Shown: positions 25,089 through 34,860 of the stretch, in pieces
How positions within the stretch are numbered: the stretch's first letter is position 1
Layout of the letters: each line of letters starts with the position of its first letter
The notes under the pieces: model-generated
Seen by the model: the letters and a program-made list of their open reading frames with translations, nothing else
The model's database searches: none
What the model was told of the DNA's origin: nothing
Made by a program: the position numbers and the translations under genes
Assembly (NCBI GenBank): GCA_017543645.1
Contig: JAFYFR010000101.1
Coordinates: 1-58,500, forward strand
Length of the DNA stretch: 58,500 nucleotides
Direction of reading: 5' to 3'
From: Bacteroidales bacterium
GTDB taxonomy: Bacteria; Bacteroidota; Bacteroidia; Bacteroidales; UBA3824

Positions 25089-26441
25089 ATGGAAAGGAAA
25101 ATTTACAATAAGCTTCTTAAGTGGAAACAGGAGGAGCAAGGTGCTGTAGCTTTGTTGATTGATGGTGCACGACGCGTTGGTAAAAGTTATATCGTTGAGC
25201 AATTTGCTAAGCGAGAATATAAATCTTATATTCTGATAAATTTTGCACGTGTTGAAGATGATGTCAAGGATTTTTTTCTTGATTACAGAAACGACTATGA
25301 TGGGCTTTTCAGAAGTTTGTCGTTATTTTTTAGAACACCTTTGTTTGAACGTCAGTCGTTGATAGTTTTTGACGAGATTCAATTTTTCCCTCAGGCAAGA
25401 GCAGCAATCAAATACCTTGTAGCCGACCATCGATATGATTATATAGAAACAGGATCTTTGGTTAGCATTAATTCAAACGTTGTCGATATATTAATACCAT
25501 CGGAAGAACGTAGGATAAAGATGTATCCTATGGATTTTGAAGAGTTTATGTGGGCTATGGGCGAAGATATGCTGATGCCTTATATTAAAGAGTGTTTTGA
25601 AAAGCATAAACCATTGTCACCCGCTTTGCACCGTAGAGCGATGGATTATTTTCGACAGTATCTTATAATTGGCGGTATGCCGCAGGCTGTTTTAGAATAT
25701 GCCACTACTAAGAGTTTTGAACGTGCCGACACCAAAAAACGCGATATTTTGGAATTATACCGTTCAGATATCCGTAAATATGCCAAAGGATATGAAAATA
25801 AGGTGGTGAAAATTTTTGATACATTACCCGGTCAGTTACAGAAACATGAAAAAAAATTTCGGCTTTCGGCATTGAATGATAACGCGAGGTTTAGAGATTA
25901 TGAAAGCTCGTTTTTTTGGTTGGAAGATTCCATGGTTGTGAATGTATGTTATGCAGCATCGGAACCTTCTGCCGGATTGCGACTAAAGCAAGATTCATCG
26001 TCGTTTAAATGCTATTTGGGTGATACAGGTTTGCTGATTAGCATGGTTTTCAACGAAGCAGAAACAGCAAAAGAAGAAATTTTTCGCAAACTTATGCTCT
26101 CCAAGCTCGAAATTAACGAGGGTATGTTAGTGGAAAATATTGTGGCACAGATGCTTAAAGCATCGGGTCATGAGTTATATTTCTTTTCTAATTATTCTAA
26201 AACTGATTCTTCGCAGACTATGGAAATAGATTTCCTTGTGCGTAAAAGCAATGTTACAAGCCGTCATAATATCTCGCCGATTGAGGTTAAGTCCACCAAA
26301 AACTACACCACCGTTTCGCTTAAAAAGTTCATAACTAAATATTCTTTAGCATTGTCTACACCGTATGTGATTCATACAGGTGATTACAAAGAGGATAACG
26401 GTATTGTTTATTTACCTATGTATATGACACCTTTGTTGTAA
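25089..26441 (+). CDS. AAA_14/DUF4143 family ATPase, diverged second member
   Basis: 450 residues from ATG 25089 (MERKIYNKLLKWK). A start at the TTG 25008 would add 27 residues made only of the repeat array, so I reject it. Walker A GARRVGKS at 26-33, Walker B LIVFDEIQF, ETGSLVSI, and a C-terminal MEIDFLVRK ... ISPIEVKS nuclease-like motif. It shares domain order with the opposite gene but little sequence. Its last 34 bases overlap the 3' end of the convergent cyclo-ligase gene. Confidence 0.88.
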   Translation: MERKIYNKLLKWKQEEQGAVALLIDGARRVGKSYIVEQFAKREYKSYILINFARVEDDVKDFFLDYRNDYDGLFRSLSLFFRTPLFERQSLIVFDEIQFFPQARAAIKYLVADHRYDYIETGSLVSINSNVVDILIPSEERRIKMYPMDFEEFMWAMGEDMLMPYIKECFEKHKPLSPALHRRAMDYFRQYLIIGGMPQAVLEYATTKSFERADTKKRDILELYRSDIRKYAKGYENKVVKIFDTLPGQLQKHEKKFRLSALNDNARFRDYESSFFWLEDSMVVNVCYAASEPSAGLRLKQDSSSFKCYLGDTGLLISMVFNEAETAKEEIFRKLMLSKLEINEGMLVENIVAQMLKASGHELYFFSNYSKTDSSQTMEIDFLVRKSNVTSRHNISPIEVKSTKNYTTVSLKKFITKYSLALSTPYVIHTGDYKEDNGIVYLPMYMTPLL

Positions 26442-26977
26442 TCTGTTATCACTTCATCCATCTCAATATCCAACATCTCGCTGGGTATTTCGTCAAGATA
26501 TTGGAAATCAAAACAAATGCCCATTTTGTAGGAGTTGGGCAGATAGGGGAGAAGACGGTCGTAATATCCTTTTCCACGTCCGAGGCGGTGGCGGTGATGG
26601 TCGAATGCCATGCCGGGGATAATGGCAAGGTCTATTTTGTGATAATCAGAGCGGGGAAAAATATTGCCAGTGGGTTCCGAAATATTGAACGAGCCGGTGG
26701 TCATGGCGGAAAAGCCTGTAAAATGCTTTAAAACAAGATTTTCGCCATCTACAACAGGGAGGAGGACTGTTTTGCCGGCGTTAAAGGCGGTGGAAATAAG
26801 AGGTGTAACGTCCACTTCGTCGGGCAGGGGACTGTACAATAATATGTAATGCGATGCCCAAAACACTCCGTCGTCGAGAATGGAATCGCATATTTTGCGC
26901 GACATTGCGGCTAATTCTGCCGGTGTGTAACCTGCCTTGCGACGGCGGATTTCGGCACGGAGGGCTTTTTTATCCAT
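26408..26977 (-). CDS. 5-formyltetrahydrofolate cyclo-ligase
   Basis: 189 residues, usual family length. It turns 5-formyl-THF into 5,10-methenyl-THF using ATP, returning folate to the one-carbon pool. Seen: the basic N-terminus KKALRAEIRRRKAG, YSPLPDEVDVTPLI, and the signature GRGKGYYDRLLP. Cytoplasmic. It is the last gene of a minus-strand operon with two glycosyltransferases and Lgt (16-bp gap to the upstream gene). Confidence 0.93.
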   Translation of the reverse strand: MDKKALRAEIRRRKAGYTPAELAAMSRKICDSILDDGVFWASHYILLYSPLPDEVDVTPLISTAFNAGKTVLLPVVDGENLVLKHFTGFSAMTTGSFNISEPTGNIFPRSDYHKIDLAIIPGMAFDHHRHRLGRGKGYYDRLLPYLPNSYKMGICFDFQYLDEIPSEMLDIEMDEVITDYNKGVIYIGK

Positions 26978-26993
26978 TATGATAGGGTAGAGG

Positions 26994-27719
26994 TTAGTAC
27001 TTTTTAAACCAACTTGAAATTTTCATTTTGAGCACGCCCCAAACTGCCTCGCCGAAGATGCCTCCGCTCATTTTGGATGTTCCCTGCTTGCGGTCGGTAA
27101 AGATGATGGGCACTTCCTTGATTTTGAATTTCTTTTTCCAGGCGGTGAATTTCATCTCTATCTGAAAACCGTAGCCTTTCATTTTAACTTTGTCTAATTT
27201 GATGGCTTCCAACACTTTGCGAGTGTAGCAGACAAAACCGGCGGTGGTGTCCATAATTTTCATTCGGGTAACGATGCGCACGTACATCGAGCCGTAATAC
27301 GACATCAGGATTCTGCCCATAGGCCAATTTACCACGTTTACACCAGAAATGTAGCGGCTGCCTATCGACATATCGTAACCGTCATCGTGACAGGCGTTAT
27401 AAAGATTTATGAGATCCTCCGGCGGATGCGAGAAATCGGCGTCCATCTCGAAAATGTAGTCGTAGCCGTGCTCAAGACTCCATTTGAAGCCTGTGATATA
27501 TGCAGTTCCCAGGCCGAGCTTGCCTTCGCGCTGAATCATGAACAGACGGTCGGGAAATTCTGTCATCAACGTTTTTACTATATCTGCCGTGCCGTCGGGC
27601 GAATTGTCGTCAATTATCAGAATGTCAAACGGTTCGGGCAGTTTAAAAACCACTCTTATTATATTTTCGATGTTTTCTTTTTCCTTATAAGTAGGAATTA
27701 TTACAACTTTATTGGACAC
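26994..27719 (-). CDS. Polyprenol-phosphate mannosyltransferase-like GT2 glycosyltransferase
   Basis: 241 residues if started at GTG 27719 (MSNKVVIIPTYKEKENIE), the usual family start; the TTG at 27743 would run 11 bp into the upstream gene and add a stretch unlike the family. Key motifs: IIPTYKE, IIDDNSPDGTAD, FEMDADFSHPPED and RKQGTSKMSGG. Enzymes of this type move mannose (or a similar sugar) from the nucleotide to a polyprenyl phosphate at the membrane. No C-terminal membrane helices are present, so it is the short soluble form. Confidence 0.88.
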   Translation of the reverse strand: MSNKVVIIPTYKEKENIENIIRVVFKLPEPFDILIIDDNSPDGTADIVKTLMTEFPDRLFMIQREGKLGLGTAYITGFKWSLEHGYDYIFEMDADFSHPPEDLINLYNACHDDGYDMSIGSRYISGVNVVNWPMGRILMSYYGSMYVRIVTRMKIMDTTAGFVCYTRKVLEAIKLDKVKMKGYGFQIEMKFTAWKKKFKIKEVPIIFTDRKQGTSKMSGGIFGEAVWGVLKMKISSWFKKY

Positions 27720-27732
27720 GGTGTGTATCTTT

Positions 27733-28749
27733 TTAAAATTCAAAAAATATTTTTCTCTTCTTTATAATACTTTGGTAGACTATGCTACCGTTGTAAATTT
27801 CTTTGTGTGAATATGTTACAATAGATGGTTTGAGCTTTTTGCGTTCCTTTATCAGTGACGGAATGTTGGCATAAAATGCGAAATGCGCCTTCAGAACCGC
27901 CCAAAAGTACGAAAACTGAAGCTTGGCTATGTAAACCATCGCCGAAAGTCCGTCTAAACACATTCTAAACCATATTATTGGCAGCAACTGCTTGGAACTT
28001 AGGTTTTTGAACATCATTTTCAAACAATTGCGGTAGTTGAGATACAGCTTTTGCGGATTTCCAGTTTTGAGGGTCGCTCCACCGAGGTGAAACACCTCAG
28101 CATCAGGGCAATAAATAATTTTTTTGCCATTGTTTTTGATTCGCCAGCAGAGGTCGATTTCCTCCATGTGCGCAAAAAAACTTTCGTCGAAACCTCCGCA
28201 CTCTTTAAACACGTCTGCTTTTATAGCCATAAACGCTCCCGATGCCCAGAAGATTTCTGCTTTTGCGCTGTTGTACTGTCCGTTGTCGGGTTCTACATTG
28301 TCGAGAATGCGGCCACGGCAGAACGGGTAGCCGAACTTGTCGATAAATCCGCCCGCTGCACCTGCGTATTCAAACATCTCAGGATTTGTTAGCGATTTGA
28401 TTTTTGGCATGGCGGCGGCGGCGTCAGGTGTGTTTTCAAGGACTTGTATAAGCGGCGTAACAGCATCGCTTTTCAGTTCTATGTCATTGTTGCACAATAT
28501 ATAATAGTCGCTTTCTATTAGACTCAACGCCTTGTTGTAGCCTTTGGCAAATCCGTAGTTGCTGTCGAGTTCTATTGTTTTTACCCCGGGAAATTCCTCG
28601 CGCAGCACCTCCAACGATTTGTCGGTACTGTGGTTGTCGGCCACAACTATCTCGCAATCAGTATTTTGTGAATATTTTATTACTGATGGCAAATATTGTT
28701 GTAATAGTTTTTCACCGTTCCAATTTAGTATAACCACCGAAACTTTCAT
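27733..28749 (-). CDS. GT2 family glycosyltransferase
   Basis: 338 residues. GT-A fold from the start (VSVVILNWNGEKLL), ADNHSTDKSLE, LCNNDIEL (metal-binding DxD-like site), WASGAFMAIKADVF, and the acceptor-side EEIDLCWRIKNNG. The pattern is that of rhamnosyl- or similar transferases building surface polysaccharides; substrate cannot be set from sequence. The C-terminal part is basic and hydrophobic, suggesting membrane contact. It lies 17 bp after Lgt. Confidence 0.87.
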   Translation of the reverse strand: MKVSVVILNWNGEKLLQQYLPSVIKYSQNTDCEIVVADNHSTDKSLEVLREEFPGVKTIELDSNYGFAKGYNKALSLIESDYYILCNNDIELKSDAVTPLIQVLENTPDAAAAMPKIKSLTNPEMFEYAGAAGGFIDKFGYPFCRGRILDNVEPDNGQYNSAKAEIFWASGAFMAIKADVFKECGGFDESFFAHMEEIDLCWRIKNNGKKIIYCPDAEVFHLGGATLKTGNPQKLYLNYRNCLKMMFKNLSSKQLLPIIWFRMCLDGLSAMVYIAKLQFSYFWAVLKAHFAFYANIPSLIKERKKLKPSIVTYSHKEIYNGSIVYQSIIKKRKIFFEF

Positions 28750-28766
28750 CGCTTATTTAGCCTAAA

Positions 28767-29990
28767 TTATTTTTTCTCAACAATTTCTGCCTTTATGTCC
28801 GGAATCTGTTCTACGGGTTTGCAAATCTCTTTTATCTTGTCTTTGTATTTCCATGTCAGGAATATTATGGTTGCTCCGGCTATTATCAAACATGTAGCAA
28901 TTATTTGAGCCTGAGTAACTTCCATGCCAAGGAAAATGAACTTGTTGTTAACCCTGATTTGTTCTATCAGCAGACGTTCGATGCCTTGCAATGTGAGGTA
29001 GATGCCAAACAACATTCCTGCTAAATTGATTCTTTTCCTCAGGAGCATCAGTATTCCGAAAATGGCGAGCATCATGAGCGTTTCGTAAAGCGAAGTTGGG
29101 TATACTCCCTCTTCCAAAATTTTGCAATGCTGTCCGCCGCAATCGGTAATAGGAATGCCCTGATTGATAACATTGTGCGGAAATTTGTAGCTCCACGCCC
29201 ATTCGGGAAGCCACGACGGACAAGGACTATTGTTGACCACGCCCCAGCATCCGTCGCCCGAAATCTCGCAGCCCATACGTCCGAAGGCATATCCCAATGC
29301 AATGCTCGGAGCCGCTGAGTCGAGCGTGTGGAACGAGCTGATTTTCATCTTTCTAAGGTATAGCGCACCTGCCGTACCGCCTACTATAAGACCGCCGAAA
29401 AATGTTAATCCGCTAAACGAGAAAAGTTCGCCGATTGGGTCTGCAAGAAATTTGTCGAAGTTTTCTAAATTGTGAAAAAGCTTTGCACCCAAAATTCCAA
29501 AAATGCCGGTAATAACCAATAGATTGCCAGCCAATTGATGCGGCATTTGCTTAATTATCACTGTTTTTGGTTTGGCGAGCTTGTTTTTGTCCTTGTCGTA
29601 CCAAGTGTAAACCGCAGCAGCAAGTCCGCAGATTAGTCCGCCCCAGAAACTGCCTCGTGCCGACAGCAGAAATTCTTGCGCGTTTTCGGAAAACTCGCTG
29701 TAATTGAATATTATAGCCACTGCCTTGTAGCTTATCAAAAACGTTATCAGAAACGAGAGAATCAAATCTTTCGGCTTGGCTTTTTCGCCGACGGTTTCCA
29801 CATGGTAGAGGGCGCACATAAGCCCTTCGTTCTCTTTGCGTTTGTATTCTTTGGTCATGATAAACGCACCCACGATAAACGCTATGGCAACAAAAAATCC
29901 GTAAGTCTGTATAGGCAAGGGTATATCCAACCCGATCACCTCTCTCAAAAAGTCGCTCAAAGTGGCGAAACTCAGCAGTGTATATTCCAT
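28767..29990 (-). CDS. lgt: Prolipoprotein diacylglyceryl transferase
   Basis: 407 residues, longer than the ~270-290 of Proteobacteria but usual for Bacteroidota. An inner-membrane enzyme that moves diacylglycerol onto the lipobox Cys of prolipoproteins. The signature GRMGCEISGDGCWG, SGLTFFGGLIVGG and YPTSLYETL motifs and at least seven membrane segments are visible. It heads the minus-strand operon. The many lipoproteins in this window, SusD included, would need it. Confidence 0.95.
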   Translation of the reverse strand: MEYTLLSFATLSDFLREVIGLDIPLPIQTYGFFVAIAFIVGAFIMTKEYKRKENEGLMCALYHVETVGEKAKPKDLILSFLITFLISYKAVAIIFNYSEFSENAQEFLLSARGSFWGGLICGLAAAVYTWYDKDKNKLAKPKTVIIKQMPHQLAGNLLVITGIFGILGAKLFHNLENFDKFLADPIGELFSFSGLTFFGGLIVGGTAGALYLRKMKISSFHTLDSAAPSIALGYAFGRMGCEISGDGCWGVVNNSPCPSWLPEWAWSYKFPHNVINQGIPITDCGGQHCKILEEGVYPTSLYETLMMLAIFGILMLLRKRINLAGMLFGIYLTLQGIERLLIEQIRVNNKFIFLGMEVTQAQIIATCLIIAGATIIFLTWKYKDKIKEICKPVEQIPDIKAEIVEKK

Positions 29991-30120
29991 TTTATCTCTT
30001 TATAAATATTCGGTAAAAATAGAAACATTTTTTGTTATGCCGAACTCTTTAATAAAAATTAACTGTTTGTTTAAATTGGAAGCGTGGTGAAAATTTTTTT
30101 TGAGGTAATGGAAAAAAGAA

Positions 30121-30152
30121 TTTGTTTTTTTGAAAAAAACTTTCTAACTTGG
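30121..30152 (+). promoter_or_regulatory. Probable promoter of the FHA-Trk operon
   Basis: TTTG at 30121-30124, a 20-bp spacer, then TAACTTGG at 30145-30152 (one mismatch to TAnnTTTG). The ATG is 27 bp downstream. Confidence 0.5.
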
Positions 30153-30178
30153 CGGATATTTTTAATTATTGAAAAGTT

Positions 30179-30643
30179 ATGGAAAACAATGCAGCAGGAT
30201 GGTTAATTTTGCACACGGAAGGTAAAGAACCACAGAGCTTTGTGCTTAAAGAAGGACGCAACCGCATAGGTCGCAAAACATCGCAGAACATTCCCGACGT
30301 TTATACTGAGGGCGATTTGTTTGTAAGCCGCAATCACGCAGTTTTGGTTGTGAAAAAGAACGAACGCTCTGAATATGAGTATATTATTGCCGATAATGCC
30401 GAAATTCAGGGCAATCCGAGTCTTAACGGCACTTATATCAACGGCAATAGCGACCGTCTTGGCGACAAGCCTTTGAAACTAAAAGATGGCGACACAATTC
30501 AGGTTGGTCTCACAAAGTTTGTGTTGAAAACTGCCGCGGTGGCTATCAATGCTGAAGACGCCATAAAGTTAGCCGCCAAAGTAGAGTACGCCAAAACCGT
30601 AGAATTTGAACAATCGCAGGCAGTTTTGAGAAGAAGATATTAA
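30179..30643 (+). CDS. FHA-domain protein
   Basis: 154 residues, mostly one forkhead-associated domain (about 8-118) with the phosphothreonine-binding signature: GRNRIGRKTS, LFVSRNHAVLVV, LNGTYINGN. The C-terminal 35 residues are helical and basic at the end (VLRRRY). FHA domains read Ser/Thr phosphorylation. No kinase is nearby, so the partner is unknown. First gene of an operon with a thioredoxin-fold protein and the potassium transporter. Confidence 0.9.
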   Translation: MENNAAGWLILHTEGKEPQSFVLKEGRNRIGRKTSQNIPDVYTEGDLFVSRNHAVLVVKKNERSEYEYIIADNAEIQGNPSLNGTYINGNSDRLGDKPLKLKDGDTIQVGLTKFVLKTAAVAINAEDAIKLAAKVEYAKTVEFEQSQAVLRRRY

Positions 30644-30667
30644 AACATTAAAGTCTGTTGGTTAGAG

Positions 30668-32119
30668 ATGGTCAAAAAATTCTTGTTCACTCTGTGCGTT
30701 GCAGTGTGGTGTTGCCGTATTTTAGCACAGCCGGCGGTAATTACCGGAAATGCAAAAACTTACGCTGGCGACACCCTTAAATTTTATGCTGTCAGCGACT
30801 ATATCTCCAAAACCGAGAAGGTTATAGCCTCCGCGCCTGTTGATGAGGATGGAAATTTCACATTCAAAATTTCGGGGCTTGACAAAACCATTATGGGCTA
30901 TATTGATTTGACGGTATTTAAAGGTGTGGTGCTGGTTCAGCCTAAATGCAATTTGCAGATTGTTTTGCCTGTGAAACAGCAACTTGCAATCGAAGACCGT
31001 CTTAATCCATATTTTAGGCCCGAAAAGTTTTATATCAAGTGCCTCAACTGCGCCGACAATGATCTGAACAAGGTGATTCCCGAGTTCGACATAATGTACA
31101 ATCAGGCATTGAACACGGTTTTTTATTCTTTTCAAAATGTCTCCAAGGCGTATGTCGATAGCGTTGAGAATGTGATTGCGGCTAAATTCCCGTTCAACGA
31201 CAAGTTTTTTACCGACTACCGCGATTACAAGTTCGCGCTGTTTGATTACACAGCCTACCGGCGCACCAAGGATGATATTGTTAGCAAGATGTTCTCCTCG
31301 CGCGAGGTGCTTGACAACAATCCTGCTTACGCGGAGCTTTTCAACGAGATGTTCGTTAATCCACTGTCTGACACCAAATCTTCTATTATTAGAGTACAAG
31401 GTTTATATTCTGGTATTTACGACCGTAGCTACACTACGCTGAAACGGATTTTGTTATCCGATCCGAAAGTTTCGGGCAACGACCGTCTTGCCGATTATGT
31501 GATACTTAAAGGCCTGTACGACAGCTACTATGCCGACACTTTCCCGAAAGAGTACATTGTGGCAGTGACAGATTCGTTTGCGTTGATGTCGCCCAATAAG
31601 GAATTCCGCCCGATAGCGCAGACTCTTTCGTACAAGTTTACACGCCTTATGAACGGTTTCAACGCGCCTGATTTTAACCTGAAAGATTTTAAAGGAAATG
31701 TTTTCTCGTTGAAAGGGCAGAATAAATTTGTATATATAACATTCTTTAATCCAATGAGTTATACTGCGCAGTCGGAGTTCGGGCTTTTGAAAAAAATCCG
31801 TACAGAGTTTTCTCCCGACGTGTTGCAGATTGTAACTGTTTTTGTATCGCAAGATTACAACGACATGAAAAAGTTTATGGACGACAATCCCGACTGCACA
31901 TGGCCTGTGGTTTGGTACAATGATGATATGCAATTGCTAAAAGATTATAACATAAGGGCTTATCCATCGTATTATATGACAAGTCCCGACGGCAAACTTG
32001 TGATGAATCCCGCCCCCGCGCCTACCGAATATTTTGAGCCTAAGTTTGCAAGTCTTGTCCGCAGTTGGAAAGTAGACCAGGCTCGCCGTTCAAGCGCCGA
32101 TGGTAAAACTTTAAGGTAA
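30668..32119 (+). CDS. Exported thioredoxin-fold protein lacking the CxxC
   Basis: 483 residues with a signal peptide (MVKKFLFTLCVAVWCCRILAQ). Plan as in the two TlpA-like proteins at 5.3-8.2 kb: beta N-domain, helical middle, thioredoxin fold near 340-470 (FNAPDFNLKDFKGN, VYITFFNPMSYTAQSEFGLL, AYPSYYMTSPDGKL). Where the CxxC should be, the sequence reads FNPMSYTAQ, so it cannot act as a thiol oxidoreductase. The cis-Pro loop is kept. A binding or structural role is likely. Confidence 0.75.
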   Translation: MVKKFLFTLCVAVWCCRILAQPAVITGNAKTYAGDTLKFYAVSDYISKTEKVIASAPVDEDGNFTFKISGLDKTIMGYIDLTVFKGVVLVQPKCNLQIVLPVKQQLAIEDRLNPYFRPEKFYIKCLNCADNDLNKVIPEFDIMYNQALNTVFYSFQNVSKAYVDSVENVIAAKFPFNDKFFTDYRDYKFALFDYTAYRRTKDDIVSKMFSSREVLDNNPAYAELFNEMFVNPLSDTKSSIIRVQGLYSGIYDRSYTTLKRILLSDPKVSGNDRLADYVILKGLYDSYYADTFPKEYIVAVTDSFALMSPNKEFRPIAQTLSYKFTRLMNGFNAPDFNLKDFKGNVFSLKGQNKFVYITFFNPMSYTAQSEFGLLKKIRTEFSPDVLQIVTVFVSQDYNDMKKFMDDNPDCTWPVVWYNDDMQLLKDYNIRAYPSYYMTSPDGKLVMNPAPAPTEYFEPKFASLVRSWKVDQARRSSADGKTLR

Positions 32120-32143
32120 ATACCTTATTATTAATTTGTTGTA

Positions 32144-34093
32144 ATGCTTAGTTTTTTAAAACAAGGACTGTCGAAATATCAGAAATCAAAACTCAACAGG
32201 ATAGTTGAGCAGTTTTTGTTTTATTCCACAATCATTACTTTTTTTACCACTGTTTACGAGTTTGGTTTTCTCGACGAAAGCACCGACACCACGCTTCTGC
32301 ACGATTATTACTATGTATATTTGTTGGTTTATTTCTTTAGTTTTTCCACGCGGATACCCACGATGTTTGAAAAAAAGAGCAAGATATACCTTATCGTTAT
32401 CCGTGTCTTGCTTTTTGCGTTTTTGATTTTCTATTTTTTCAATGTGAAATTCCTGTTCGACGCTGTGGACTATCACGGCTGGTTTTATAGGCTGATAACA
32501 AGTCCTAACCTCGTTTATGTGCTTATTATCAGTATTTTCTTTATAGAGGTTAGCAAATCCACGTTCAAGGTTTTGGTTTTCAATGTTACGCCTGAGATAT
32601 TGTTTGCGCTTAGTTTTATATTGTTGATATTTCTTGGCGCGGGACTTCTGATGCTGCCAAATGCCACCGTTACGCGCATTAAGTTTGTCGACGCGTTTTT
32701 TATGGCTACCAGCGCAACGAGCATCACGGGGCTTCAATGTATCGACTCGGCTGTGGGCTTTACGCCTTTGGGACAAGGTATCATTCTGTGCCTCTTGCAG
32801 ATAGGCGGTTTGGGCGTAATGACATTCACTTGCTTTATTGTATATTTTTTCAAAGATACGAGCTCGTTTAAGGCTGGTGCCATGCTCGGAAACATGACCG
32901 GCACCGAGCGTCTCGGAAATGCGTTCCATACTATTTTGAAAATCGTTGCCTATACGCTTTCTATCGAGGCGTTTGGTGCGTTGTTGATTTTTTTGTCGGT
33001 AAGGTACGACGATAATTTTCCGGGTTTGTCCGACAAGGTGATTTTTTCGGTTTACAATGCCGTGTCGTCGTTTTGTAATGCTGGCTTTACAACCGTTCCG
33101 GGAAGCATGACCTCCGATATTGTGGTTTTAAACTATCCGCTCAAGGTGATAATTTCGGTTATGGCTATTCTTGGCGGCGTGGGTTTTCCCATTTTGATGA
33201 ACTTGCAGGATTCGGGGTCAAAATTCCTAATCAATCTCAAAAACTGGATTTTTGGAAATATCGACTTTGTGTTCCAGCTGCCAAGTACTGCTATTAAGTC
33301 GTTTATCAACAAGTTATTACCCTTTGCCAAACTCTCTATGCCGTCGCAGCCCCGCAAGTTCCGTCTTTATTTCGGGTGGAAAGGTATTCCGTTTGTGCAT
33401 CTTCCTCGCGTGGTGAATGTTAACACCAAACTTGCCACCATTGTGTCTATCGTGCTGTTGGTGTTTGGCATGTCGGCATTTTTGCTGCTCGAATACCGCA
33501 ATTCGCTCTCTGTGCATGATGGTTTCTGGTACAAGCTTATCGACTCGTTTTATTACTCAGTGATGCCTCGCTCGGCAGGTTTCAACGATAGCGACCTTTC
33601 GCTTTTCCGTATTCCTACATTGTTGATAATGATGTTTTTGATGTGGGTGGGAGCGTCGCCCGTGTCTACCGGCGGTGGTATCAAAACCACAACTTTTGCC
33701 GTTGCGCTTTTAGATATTTTTAGTATTTTGCGCGGCAAAGACAGAATTGAGGTTTTCCGCCGTAAGATAGCTAACAGCACTGTGCGTCAGGCTTTTGCGG
33801 TAATAATGATTTCGCTCGCCGCTTTGGGTGTCGGCACTCTTGTGCTCACGATTTTTGAGGAGAACAATCCCGACGCCACTCTCTTGAATCTCGCTTTCGA
33901 GTGTACGTCGGCATACTGCACGTGCGGACTGAGTATGGGCATAACTTCCGAACTTAGCGACGCGAGCAAGATTCTGCTCTCGTTTTTGATGTACATCGGC
34001 AGGGTGGGAGCGTTGACTATTGTGGCTGCGTTATTTACCAAAACAAAGTCGCTTAAATATATGTATCCAAAAGAAAAAGTTTATATAGGTTAA
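32144..34093 (+). CDS. trkH: TrkH/KtrB-family potassium uptake channel subunit
   Basis: 649 residues, inner membrane. The four pore-loop segments are visible in order: FMATSATSITGLQ, SSFCNAGFTTVPG, SVMPRSAGFN and FECTSAYCTCGLSMG, each with the selectivity Gly. An N-terminal extension of about 150 residues adds extra membrane helices compared with the smallest KtrB proteins. It works with the RCK protein encoded 16 bp downstream to take up K+. Confidence 0.93.
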   Translation: MLSFLKQGLSKYQKSKLNRIVEQFLFYSTIITFFTTVYEFGFLDESTDTTLLHDYYYVYLLVYFFSFSTRIPTMFEKKSKIYLIVIRVLLFAFLIFYFFNVKFLFDAVDYHGWFYRLITSPNLVYVLIISIFFIEVSKSTFKVLVFNVTPEILFALSFILLIFLGAGLLMLPNATVTRIKFVDAFFMATSATSITGLQCIDSAVGFTPLGQGIILCLLQIGGLGVMTFTCFIVYFFKDTSSFKAGAMLGNMTGTERLGNAFHTILKIVAYTLSIEAFGALLIFLSVRYDDNFPGLSDKVIFSVYNAVSSFCNAGFTTVPGSMTSDIVVLNYPLKVIISVMAILGGVGFPILMNLQDSGSKFLINLKNWIFGNIDFVFQLPSTAIKSFINKLLPFAKLSMPSQPRKFRLYFGWKGIPFVHLPRVVNVNTKLATIVSIVLLVFGMSAFLLLEYRNSLSVHDGFWYKLIDSFYYSVMPRSAGFNDSDLSLFRIPTLLIMMFLMWVGASPVSTGGGIKTTTFAVALLDIFSILRGKDRIEVFRRKIANSTVRQAFAVIMISLAALGVGTLVLTIFEENNPDATLLNLAFECTSAYCTCGLSMGITSELSDASKILLSFLMYIGRVGALTIVAALFTKTKSLKYMYPKEKVYIG

Positions 34094-34109
34094 TGATAAT
34101 CAATTGATT

Positions 34110-34805
34110 ATGAAAGGAAAAAAATATATAATAGTAGGTCTCGGCAATTTGGGCTCATCGCTTGCGTTAAAACTTACCAATGCGGGCAACGAGGTTTTCG
34201 GTGTTGACTCGTCGTTGAGCAAGGTTGAGGCTATTGAAGATAAGATTACATCGGCTGCAATGCTCGATTGTACCGATTTTAACGCCATTAAGTCGTCGTT
34301 GCCCTACAAAGACACCGACTGCGTGATAGTGGCTATCGGTGAGGACATTGGCGCGTCGATTTTGGTTAACGCCACTTTCAAACAGCTGAATGTAAAACGT
34401 TTGATGAGTCGTGTTATTTCCGAAACTCATCAGAGGGTGCTGGAGGCTATTGGCATCACCGAATTTGTTCATCCTGAGGAAGATACCGCCAACCGTCTTA
34501 CCGAGATGCTAAGTCTTACAGGCGCGATGGACGTTTACAGCCTGTTCGACAAGCATAAGGTGGTGGAGATTAAGCTGCCCGAGCGTTATTATGGCAAGAA
34601 GGTGATAGAGACCGACATCCGTCAGAAATACCATCTCAACGTGCTTACAATTATCAAGAAGGTTCAGCACAAGACACTGCTCGGCAAGATTAAGGAGAAA
34701 CAGGAGGTGCTCGACTATGTTACGCCCGACACCATTTTGGAGGTTGGCGACATTATTGTGGTGTTCGGCAGATCGAGCGATTTGAAAAATTTTGTGAATG
34801 ATTAA
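34110..34805 (+). CDS. TrkA/KtrA-family RCK regulator of potassium uptake
   Basis: 231 residues from ATG 34110 (MKGKKYIIVGLGNLG); the TTG six bases earlier is less likely. RCK_N Rossmann domain with GLGNLG, GVDSSLSKVE and DCTDFNAI, then RCK_C (about 140-231). A single-unit, KtrA-like size, not the doubled TrkA of E. coli. It forms a cytoplasmic ring on the TrkH/KtrB dimer and gates it with bound nucleotide. Confidence 0.93.
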   Translation: MKGKKYIIVGLGNLGSSLALKLTNAGNEVFGVDSSLSKVEAIEDKITSAAMLDCTDFNAIKSSLPYKDTDCVIVAIGEDIGASILVNATFKQLNVKRLMSRVISETHQRVLEAIGITEFVHPEEDTANRLTEMLSLTGAMDVYSLFDKHKVVEIKLPERYYGKKVIETDIRQKYHLNVLTIIKKVQHKTLLGKIKEKQEVLDYVTPDTILEVGDIIVVFGRSSDLKNFVND

Positions 34806-34810
34806 AATAA

Positions 34811-34841
34811 AGGGCTGTCGAAAATCGTTTCCAACAGCCCT
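34811..34841. terminator. Hairpin between convergent genes
   Basis: AGGGCTGT / ACAGCCCT, an 8-bp perfect stem with a 15-nt loop, between the RCK stop and the convergent small secreted protein. T-rich sequence on either side suggests use from both directions. Confidence 0.6.
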
Positions 34842-34860
34842 GATTATTTTTGAGTTGTTT

